From JAWPNA01 sp045402695 (GTDB lineage Bacteria > Acidobacteriota > Polarisedimenticolia > JACPZX01 > DASXTC01), in assembly GCA_045402695.1 (NCBI GenBank), contig JAWPNA010000445.1:1-13758 (forward strand): a stretch of DNA of 13,758 bases, given 5' to 3'. The position numbers and the translations under genes were made by a program. Below the pieces are notes generated by a model, which saw only the letters and a program-made list of their open reading frames with translations, was not told where the DNA came from and ran no database searches. Shown here piece by piece: positions 7,706-13,758 of this stretch. How positions within the stretch are numbered: position 1 is the first letter of the stretch; each line of letters starts with the position of its first letter.

Positions 7706-9265
7706 TCACTCCCACTCGATGGTCGAGGGGGGCTTGCTGCTGATGTCGTACACGACCCGATTGATGCCCGGCACATGATTCACGATCCGGGTCGAGACCC
7801 GCGCCAGAAACTCGTGAGGCAGCCTCGACCAGTCCGCGGTCATGAAGTCCGAGGTCTCCACGGCGCGCAGCGCCAGGACGTTTTCGTAGGTGCGGAAGTC
7901 ACCCATCACCCCTACACTCTTGACCGGCAGGAGCACCGCGAAGGCCTGGGCGATTCGATCGTACAGACCGGCGGCGCGGATCTCCTCGATGAAGACGGCG
8001 TCGGCGTCGCCAAGCAGTCGCACGCGGTCGCGTGTCACTTCACCCAGGATTCGGACCGCCAGGCCTGGCCCGGGAAACGGGTGTCTCATGACCAGCTCGC
8101 GATCCAGGCCCAGCTCCAGCCCCAGGGCCCGCACCTCATCCTTGAAAAGCATCTTGAGCGGCTCGATCACTTTCAGCTCCATCTTCTCCGGCAGTCCGCC
8201 CACGTTGTGATGGGTCTTGATGGTCGCCGACGGTCCTGTCACCGAGTGCGACTCGATCAGGTCGGGGTACAGGGTGCCCTGCCCGAGGAATTCGATTTTC
8301 CCCTCGGCCGAGGCCGCGCAGGCCTCATCCTCGAACACCCGGACGAAGACTTCGCCGATGACCCGGCGTTTCTGCTCGGGATCCTCCACTCCACGCAGGG
8401 CCTCGAAGAATCTCGCGGAGGCATCCCGATGGCGCACGCGGAGGTGGTACCGTCGTTCGTATCGATCACGCACCTCGTCGGCCTCGCCTTTGCGCAGCAA
8501 CCCCGTGTTGACGAAGAGGCAGGTGAGGCGATCGCCGATGGCGCGGTGTATCACCAGGGCCGCAACCGAGGAGTCAACGCCCCCCGACAACCCGCACAGC
8601 ACACGGCCCGACGGGCCCACCTGCTGCACGATCCGCTCGCGCGTTTCCTCCAAGAAGGACGCCATGTTCCAATCGCCTCGGCACCCGCAGATCGTGAAGA
8701 GGAAGTTCCTCAGGATCTCCCGTCCGTGCGTCGTGTGAGCCACCTCCGGGTGGAACTGGATCCCGTACAGCCCGCGCGGGGAATCCTCGGCCACGGCGTA
8801 AGGGACCGACTCGGAGCGCGCCAGCTCGGCGAAGCCCTCGGGTAGATTCACGATCCGATCTCCGTGGCTCATCCAGTCCTGCTCTTCGGAGCTCAAGCCC
8901 GACAGCAGTCCGCTCCGTCCGGCCCCCAACACGGTCAGGGTCGCGTGCCCGTACTCGCGCGCCACTCCTTCCTGCACCAGGCCGCCGAGGCGGTGGACCA
9001 TGAGCTGCATGCCGTAGCAGATGCCGAGCACCGGTATGCCGAGCGAGAAGATCCCGGGATCAACGGCGGGCGAGCCTGGGTCATAGACCGAGTCGGGCCC
9101 TCCCGAGAGAATGATCCCCTTGGGCCGCGCCTCCTTGAGGGCCTGCGCCCGCGTGCCGGGCGGGAGGATCTCGCAGAAGATCGACTGCTCGCGCACCTTG
9201 CGGGCGATGAGCTGGGTGTACTGCGAGCCGAAGTCGAGGATCACGACGGCCTCGTTGTGGCTCAC
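7706..9265 (-). CDS. guaA: GMP synthase (glutamine-hydrolysing)
   Basis: This 519-residue enzyme converts XMP, ATP and glutamine to GMP, the last step of de novo guanine nucleotide synthesis. The N-terminal class I glutamine amidotransferase domain shows FGSQYTQLIARKVRE, the nucleophile C83 in GICYGMQ, and H172/E174 in FHPEV. The ATP-pyrophosphatase domain follows with the P-loop SGGVDSS (227-233). The C-terminal dimerisation and XMP-binding part has THHNVGGLPE, RHPFPGPGLAVR and the classic terminal STIEWE. Length and domain order are standard. The start is GTG, overlapping the holA stop as GTGA; a GGAGG lies about 11 bases upstream, rather far, so coupling to holA translation probably matters. 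GuaA is not a usual neighbour of holA and lptE. Confidence 0.98.
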   Translation of the reverse strand: MSHNEAVVILDFGSQYTQLIARKVREQSIFCEILPPGTRAQALKEARPKGIILSGGPDSVYDPGSPAVDPGIFSLGIPVLGICYGMQLMVHRLGGLVQEGVAREYGHATLTVLGAGRSGLLSGLSSEEQDWMSHGDRIVNLPEGFAELARSESVPYAVAEDSPRGLYGIQFHPEVAHTTHGREILRNFLFTICGCRGDWNMASFLEETRERIVQQVGPSGRVLCGLSGGVDSSVAALVIHRAIGDRLTCLFVNTGLLRKGEADEVRDRYERRYHLRVRHRDASARFFEALRGVEDPEQKRRVIGEVFVRVFEDEACAASAEGKIEFLGQGTLYPDLIESHSVTGPSATIKTHHNVGGLPEKMELKVIEPLKMLFKDEVRALGLELGLDRELVMRHPFPGPGLAVRILGEVTRDRVRLLGDADAVFIEEIRAAGLYDRIAQAFAVLLPVKSVGVMGDFRTYENVLALRAVETSDFMTADWSRLPHEFLARVSTRIVNHVPGINRVVYDISSKPPSTIEWE

Positions 9266-10320
9266 AGCGACGCGATCCTCCAGATGAGCGATTCCATATG
9301 CGCCTGCTCGGCGCCCGACCCGTGGCTCTTGACCGCGCGGTCGGCCCGGCGCGCCAGCCGGAACGCCTCGATCAGACGGGGTTCGTCGAAAGACTCCAAC
9401 TGGCGCGTCAGACGGGCCCTCACGTCCGGAGGAAGCGTCGGAGACGTCTCCTGCACGACCTCGCGCGCCGGCCTGCCTCCCGCCATCTTCGCGCGCATCT
9501 GCAAGAACCTCCGAAGCTGGCCTTCCAGCATCCCGAGAATCATGTAGGAGGTCCCGCCCGCATCGAACAAGTCACGCATAATCCTCACGGCGCGCGCGGG
9601 CTCCCTTGCCAGCACGGCGTCGGACAGATGGAAGGGATTGGTATCCTTCGCCTGCGCCATCATATCCTCGATGGCGGCGCGCGTGACGCGCCCCTTCGCG
9701 GCGAGCGAGGCGCGCGTCAAGTACGACATGGCGGCGACGTGGTCCTCGCCGGAAAGATCGGCGAGCATCCGCGCCGCCTCCGGATCAAGCGGGACGCGCG
9801 TGCGGCTCGCCTGCCCCTGGAGCCATCGCGCGAGCTGGTAATCGCGCGGCGCGGGGAGATCCAACGCGGACGCCGTTTTCTTCAGCGCCGTGAGGATGGG
9901 GGCCTTCCCCACCTCGGAGACGAACACCAGGCAGGTAGTGGCGGCGGGGGCCCCGGCGTACCGGCCGAGGACCTCGGCGTCACGTTCCTTGATCTTGTCG
10001 GCCCGGCGGATCACGATGAGCCGCCGGCCCACCCCCCCGGGGTGCATGGGGAACATGGGGAGCATCTCCGCGCGGTTCACCAGGTCGCCGCCCGACACCG
10101 CCTCCCCCGACAGCGTCTCGTAGTTGAACGCCTCGAACCCTTCGGGCACGAGCGCCTGCTTGAGCTCCGAGAGCACCGCATCGCGCGTGAAGTAGTCGCG
10201 CCCGGTGATCACGAGCACCGCCGGGCATTCTCCTTTCCGCGCGGCGGCGACCAGCGTCTGGGGATCAAGCGGACCGCGCGCGAATCGCGAGGACGCCGCG
10301 CGCAAAGGGGGCTTGGCCAT
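9262..10320 (-). CDS. holA: DNA polymerase III delta subunit (clamp loader)
   Basis: This 352-residue protein is the wrench subunit of the clamp loader, which opens the beta sliding clamp. It fits HolA in length and layout: an AAA+-like N-terminal domain beginning with AVLVITGRDYFTRDA (34-48), the segment AEMLPMFP (84-91), a strand RLIVIRRADKIK (100-111), and the C-terminal collar domain with TNPFHLSDAVLAREPARAV (228-245), LRRFLQ (269-274) and the terminal ADRAVKSHGSGAEQAHMESL (326-345). It lacks Walker motifs, as expected for delta. Its ATG shares one base with the lptE stop (TGATG) and has a strong GGAGG (10328-10332) upstream. The leuS-lptE-holA order is found in many Gram-negative bacteria and supports the call, since delta sequences diverge strongly. 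Confidence 0.93.
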   Translation of the reverse strand: MAKPPLRAASSRFARGPLDPQTLVAAARKGECPAVLVITGRDYFTRDAVLSELKQALVPEGFEAFNYETLSGEAVSGGDLVNRAEMLPMFPMHPGGVGRRLIVIRRADKIKERDAEVLGRYAGAPAATTCLVFVSEVGKAPILTALKKTASALDLPAPRDYQLARWLQGQASRTRVPLDPEAARMLADLSGEDHVAAMSYLTRASLAAKGRVTRAAIEDMMAQAKDTNPFHLSDAVLAREPARAVRIMRDLFDAGGTSYMILGMLEGQLRRFLQMRAKMAGGRPAREVVQETSPTLPPDVRARLTRQLESFDEPRLIEAFRLARRADRAVKSHGSGAEQAHMESLIWRIASL

Positions 10321-10856
10321 CAGAACCCCTCCAGGATCGACGACACCACCGACTCCGCGAAGTCCTTCGCGATCTCGTCGATCGCCTGGATCTCCTGATC
10401 GAAGAAGCTGCCCAGCTCGCCCTGCACCTCGTACTGCTTCTTGAAGACGAAGTGGCTGCTCCGGAACAACACCTGCCCCTCCGGGATCTTGGTCAGCTCC
10501 ACTGTGGCCGTGATCACAACCTCGTAGCGCGTCGCCCTTCCCTCCGAACCCACGCTCACCGGAGAGACATCGTACCCGGTCACCTCTCCCTTCAGGACGG
10601 CGTCGGCGCCCGCAGGGGATCCTGTGACACGATAGCCGCCGCGCTGGATCAGCGTGGCCGTGACCTGCGCAGTGATGCGCTGCTCGATTTCGCGGCGGCG
10701 CGTCTGGTTCTCGAATGGCGGCACCGCGATGACGCGGACGGTGGGTGGCAGGAGCTGGTTATGCCCCGCGAGTCGGTATCCGCATCCGGCGGCAGCCACC
10801 AGGCACACGAAGCCGCCAAGGAACACAGCGCGCGCAGCGGGGGCTCGTGGAGTCAT
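10320..10856 (-). CDS. lptE: LPS-assembly lipoprotein LptE-like
   Basis: This 178-residue predicted lipoprotein resembles LptE (RlpB), the plug and chaperone of the LptD barrel that inserts lipopolysaccharide into the outer leaflet of the outer membrane. The N-terminus has arginines, a hydrophobic stretch and a lipobox ending at C25 (VAAAGC), followed directly by GYRL, typical of LptE. Next come a strand and helix (VRVIAVPPFENQTRRREIEQ, 40-59) and a beta-rich middle with ADAVLKGEVTGYDV. The C-terminal helix holds FFDQEIQAIDEIAKDFAES. The ATG overlaps the leuS stop as ATGA. No good Shine-Dalgarno sequence is visible, so translation is probably coupled to leuS. Sequence similarity within LptE is low, and the position between leuS and holA is much of the evidence. 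Confidence 0.88.
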   Translation of the reverse strand: MTPRAPAARAVFLGGFVCLVAAAGCGYRLAGHNQLLPPTVRVIAVPPFENQTRRREIEQRITAQVTATLIQRGGYRVTGSPAGADAVLKGEVTGYDVSPVSVGSEGRATRYEVVITATVELTKIPEGQVLFRSSHFVFKKQYEVQGELGSFFDQEIQAIDEIAKDFAESVVSSILEGF

Positions 10857-13408
10857 CCAGCCGACACGACGTTGAGCAGTTTGTCTGGCACGTAGACGGT
10901 GCGGATGACGCCGGAGCCTGGAGGCGACACCAGCCCCGAGAGGCGCGCATCCGCGCGCACCGCGCTCAGCACGCTCGACTCATCCGATCCCTGCGGCACG
11001 ACCACCTTCCCGCGCACCCTCCCGTTGACCTGTACGACGATGATGACCTCATCGGCCACCAGCATGGCGCGGTCCGGCTCCGGCCAGGGGTGCGCCGCCA
11101 GCAGATCGCGATGCCCGAGTCGCGACCATACCTCCTCCGCCAGGTGCGGCGCGAAGGGAGCCAGGCAGATCGCGAGGATGTCGAGCGCCTCTTTCAGGAC
11201 GCCGCGTTCTTCACGCGACGCGGCGCTGGAGGGATCATCGGGCGGCGCGAAAAGATAGAGCGCATTGACCAGCTCCATGACACCGGAGATCGCGGTATTG
11301 AGATGGAGCCGCCGGTCGATGTCGTCGGTGACGCGCGCCAGAGTCCGGTGCGCCTTGCGGCGGAGTTCGAGCGCCGCCGTCCCGGCGGGGCGCTCCTTCT
11401 GCTCGGCTCTTTCGACCATCTCCGCGTGCGCCTCCACGATCCGCCAGACGCGTCGGGCGAAACGGTGCAGGCCGTCGATGCCCGCCTCGCTCCATTCCAG
11501 GTCTTTCTCCGGGGGAGCGGCGAAGAGAACAAACAGTCGGGTCACATCGGCGCCGTACCTCGACACCATCTCGTCGGGAGCCACGACGTTACCCTTCGAC
11601 TTCGACATGGCGGTGCCGCCGTTCAGCACCATCCCCTGACACAGCAGGTTGGTCACCGGCTCTCCCGGTGTGGAGAGCCCCAGGTCCCGCATCGCCATGC
11701 TGAAGAACCGCGCGTACATCAGATGCAGGATCGCGTGCGTGATCCCTCCGATGTACAGGTCCACGGGAAACCAGGCCTTGACCACGTTCTTCGCGAACGG
11801 CGCCGATGCGTTGCGTGGGTCGAGGTAGCGGTAGAAGTACCAGGAAGAGTCCACGAAGGTGTCCATCGTGTCGGTCTCGCGCCGGCCGGCGCCGTGACAC
11901 GTCGGGCAGGTGGTGTCGGCGAACGTGGGGCTGGTCTGAAGCGGGCTCCCACCCTTCCCGGTGAACCGGACGTCTTCGGGCAGCAGGATCGGCAGATCGG
12001 ACTCGGGCACGGGGACCACCCCGCACCGTGCGCAGTGGATCATCGGGATTGGCGTGCCCCAGTACCTCTGCCGCGAGATACCCCAGTCCTTCAGACGATA
12101 CTGCACGGACCCTTCGCCGAACCCTTTCTGCTCCGCGTATGACGTCATCCTCCGGCGCGCCTCGCCGCACGGGAGGCCGGAGAAGGGGCCTGAGCGCTGC
12201 GTCACCCCTTCATCCCCGGTGAAGGGAAGCGGCGTGGCGCCCCCCGGGCCCGCATCACCTTCGGGAACGATCACCTGCCGGATCGGCAAGCGGTAGCGGA
12301 TGGCGAACTCGTGGTCACGCTCATCATGCGCCGGCACCGACATGATGGCGCCGGTGCCGTATTCCATCATCACGAAGTCGGCGATCCAGATCGGGATCCG
12401 TTCCTCACTGAACGGATTGAACGCGAAGCGCCCCGTGAAGACACCGGTCTTTTCGCGATCCGCCGACACCTTCTCCCCCACCGGCGCGCGACGGTGCTCA
12501 TCCAGGAACTCCCGCGCCTCGCCGGCCTGCGGCGTCCCCGCGGGTAGACCGCCCGCCGCCGGATGCTCCGGCGCCAGCGCCAGGAACGTGGCGCCGTAGA
12601 TCGTGTCGAGGCGCGTGGTGAAGACTCGGATCGGGCTGCCACCCTCCACCGGAAAGTCGACGAACGCCCCCGCGCTGCGTCCGATCCAGTTGCGCTGCAT
12701 GGTGAGGACACGCTCGGGCCACCCCGGCATCCGATCCAGATCGTCGAGCAGCTCCTGGGCGTAACGGCTGATCCGGAAGAACCACTGCTCCAGATTCTTC
12801 TGCGTCACTTCCGTGCCGCAGCGCCAGCAGGCTCCGCCCTCCACCTGCTCATTGGCGAGCACCGTGGCGCACGCGGGGCACCAGTTCACGCGCCTGAGAC
12901 TGCGGTATGCCAGGCCGATGCGGTGAAGCTGCAGGAACAGCCACTGGTTCCACCGGTAGTACTCGGGCGTGTGCGTGGCGAACTCGCGGCTCCAGGCGTA
13001 AGCGAACCCCATCATCTTGAGCTGCGAGCGCATGTCGTCGATGTTGTCCCTGGTCCAATCCTTTGGATGGCGCCCGCGCTGGATCGCGGCGTTTTCGGCC
13101 GGCATTCCGAAGGAGTCCCAGGCCATCGGGTGCATCACCTCGAAGCCTCGCATCACCTTGAAGCGGGCCACCGCGTCGCCGATCGAGTAGTTGCGCACGT
13201 GGCCCATGTGGATCCGGCCGGATGGATAGGGCAGCATCTCGAGGCAGTAGAACTTCGGGCGAGCCGGCAGAACGGGAGGCTCGAAGCACCGCGCCTCCTC
13301 CCAGACCTTCTGCCACTTCGGCTCGATGGTGGTGTGATCGTAGTCGGCCACGGCTGCTGCCTGCGCTGTTCTAGGGTGCTTCTGATTGTTCGTGGGAGAC
13401 GCCGGCAC
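10853..13408 (-). CDS. leuS: Leucyl-tRNA synthetase
   Basis: This 851-residue class I synthetase charges tRNA-Leu in the cytosol. Motifs in order: YDHTTIEPKWQKVW (23-36), the ATP site PYPSGRIHMGH with HMGH at 67-70, a zinc knuckle C177/C180/C194/C197, the CP1 editing domain with TTRLDTIYGAT (about 262-272) and GTGAIMSVPAHDERDHEFA, a second pair of CxxC knuckles near residues 460 and 500, DSSWYFYRYLDPRN, and AMSKSKGN (600-607). The KMSKS loop has Ala in place of the first Lys, a change tolerated in several LeuRS enzymes. The C-terminal anticodon-binding and VQVNGRVRGK domains are complete. The listed start is a GTG at 13406-13408 with no clear ribosome binding site. The family usually begins just before YDH, so a GTG at 13349-13351 (832 residues) is an alternative. 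Confidence 0.97.
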   Translation of the reverse strand: MPASPTNNQKHPRTAQAAAVADYDHTTIEPKWQKVWEEARCFEPPVLPARPKFYCLEMLPYPSGRIHMGHVRNYSIGDAVARFKVMRGFEVMHPMAWDSFGMPAENAAIQRGRHPKDWTRDNIDDMRSQLKMMGFAYAWSREFATHTPEYYRWNQWLFLQLHRIGLAYRSLRRVNWCPACATVLANEQVEGGACWRCGTEVTQKNLEQWFFRISRYAQELLDDLDRMPGWPERVLTMQRNWIGRSAGAFVDFPVEGGSPIRVFTTRLDTIYGATFLALAPEHPAAGGLPAGTPQAGEAREFLDEHRRAPVGEKVSADREKTGVFTGRFAFNPFSEERIPIWIADFVMMEYGTGAIMSVPAHDERDHEFAIRYRLPIRQVIVPEGDAGPGGATPLPFTGDEGVTQRSGPFSGLPCGEARRRMTSYAEQKGFGEGSVQYRLKDWGISRQRYWGTPIPMIHCARCGVVPVPESDLPILLPEDVRFTGKGGSPLQTSPTFADTTCPTCHGAGRRETDTMDTFVDSSWYFYRYLDPRNASAPFAKNVVKAWFPVDLYIGGITHAILHLMYARFFSMAMRDLGLSTPGEPVTNLLCQGMVLNGGTAMSKSKGNVVAPDEMVSRYGADVTRLFVLFAAPPEKDLEWSEAGIDGLHRFARRVWRIVEAHAEMVERAEQKERPAGTAALELRRKAHRTLARVTDDIDRRLHLNTAISGVMELVNALYLFAPPDDPSSAASREERGVLKEALDILAICLAPFAPHLAEEVWSRLGHRDLLAAHPWPEPDRAMLVADEVIIVVQVNGRVRGKVVVPQGSDESSVLSAVRADARLSGLVSPPGSGVIRTVYVPDKLLNVVSAG

Positions 13409-13483
13409 CGGGAGCGCCGGGATCGGGTCGCGACATGCGGAATCCTAACACAGTGCTTTCCGGCCGGGCAACCGCGGTACAGG
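13409..13483 (-). other. Short nusB-leuS intergenic gap
   Basis: This 75-base gap has no T-tracted hairpin and no convincing promoter, which agrees with nusB and leuS sharing a transcript. An out-of-frame ATG at 13434-13436 with AGGA upstream opens a 21-codon frame that ends at 13371 inside leuS; it has no leucine codons and I do not treat it as a gene. Confidence 0.5.
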
Positions 13484-13758
13484 TCAGACGGTCGAGCGTT
13501 CGTGCACGGCCGTGGCTGGTATCGTGAGGCTGGCGGGAAGATCGAGCTCCCCGGCCTCCAGCTTGATCCGCACGGCGTCGAGGATGCCGTTGATGAACGG
13601 GCCCGATTCGTCATTGCCGTACTTCTTGGCGATCTCGATCGCCTCGTCGATGACGACGGCCGCGGGAGTGCCACGTTCGTGCAGAAGCTCGAAGATCGCG
13701 ATCCGAAGAACGTTGCGATCCACTGCGGCCAGGCGCTCCAGACGCCAGTTCTCCGAGA
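13484..13758 (-). CDS. nusB: Transcription antitermination factor NusB, C-terminal part (cut by window edge)
   Basis: NusB binds the boxA RNA with NusE (S10) and supports antitermination of rRNA operons. The frame is open through the right window edge, and about 91 residues of the C-terminal half are present. They begin ENWRLERLAAVDRNVLRIAI, continue with FELLHERGTPAAVVIDEAIE, and end with ESGPFINGILDAVRIKLEAG. The NWRLERLAAVDRNVLR helix and the FINGILDAV motif are strongly characteristic. An internal GTG at 13721-13723 could be mistaken for a start, but the family motif clearly extends upstream of it, so the gene is truncated only by the window. It precedes leuS by 75 bases. Confidence 0.95.
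   Translation of the reverse strand, partial: SENWRLERLAAVDRNVLRIAIFELLHERGTPAAVVIDEAIEIAKKYGNDESGPFINGILDAVRIKLEAGELDLPASLTIPATAVHERSTV

Noticed and set aside
4178..8845. 1555-codon open frame on the plus strand opposite dnaE and guaA
   Set aside because: It lies antisense to two unmistakable genes and crosses the gap between them. Its translation is rich in Arg, His, Leu and Gly with no recognisable domain. Long antisense frames are expected in high-GC DNA with strong third-position bias.
13484..13723. Complete 79-residue protein starting at an internal GTG
   Set aside because: The NusB motif ENWRLERLAAVDRN continues in frame upstream of that GTG to the window edge, so this is a truncated nusB and not a small gene.

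Overview
This window looks like a stretch of bacterial chromosome from a high-GC, Gram-negative, probably uncultured organism. The Gram-negative reading rests on an LptE-like outer-membrane lipoprotein gene. The high GC, the short archaeal/Thermotoga-style adenosylhomocysteinase and the gene order would suit Acidobacteriota or a related deep lineage, but that placement is a guess. Every gene I can support lies on the minus strand, so the window is best read from its right end to its left. There is no mobile element, CRISPR array, rRNA or tRNA that I can see.

Right to left, the first block (13758 to 4163) is a tightly packed housekeeping operon: nusB (5' end cut off by the window edge), leuS, lptE, holA, guaA and dnaE. 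Three successive junctions overlap by one to four bases (leuS/lptE ATGA, lptE/holA TGATG, holA/guaA GTGA), and guaA/dnaE are 24 bases apart. This implies one transcript with translational coupling. It mixes rRNA antitermination (NusB), leucine charging (LeuRS), LPS export (LptE), two subunits of DNA polymerase III (delta and alpha) and GTP supply (GMP synthase).

The second block (4162 to 1616) is metK-ahcY, the two central enzymes of the S-adenosylmethionine cycle, joined by an ATGA overlap. It has its own promoter-like sequence (TTGACG, 17-base spacer, TATACT) whose -35 box contains the dnaE stop codon, followed by a leader of about 108 bases and a clear ribosome binding site.

The left end (1426 to 1) holds a secreted protein with a signal peptide, an IPT/TIG domain and a right-handed beta-helix of GGG-containing repeats. 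Its 3' end is not real: bases 1-119 are an exact inverted copy of 179-297, and the window begins exactly at the edge of that arm. The most likely explanation is a fold-back chimera at a contig end, so the last roughly 22 residues of the predicted protein are probably antisense nonsense.

I found no clearly new system. The points most worth checking are the fold-back end, the metK promoter and leader, the archaeal-type AhcY, the fully intact PHP exonuclease site in DnaE, and the unusual operon grouping.
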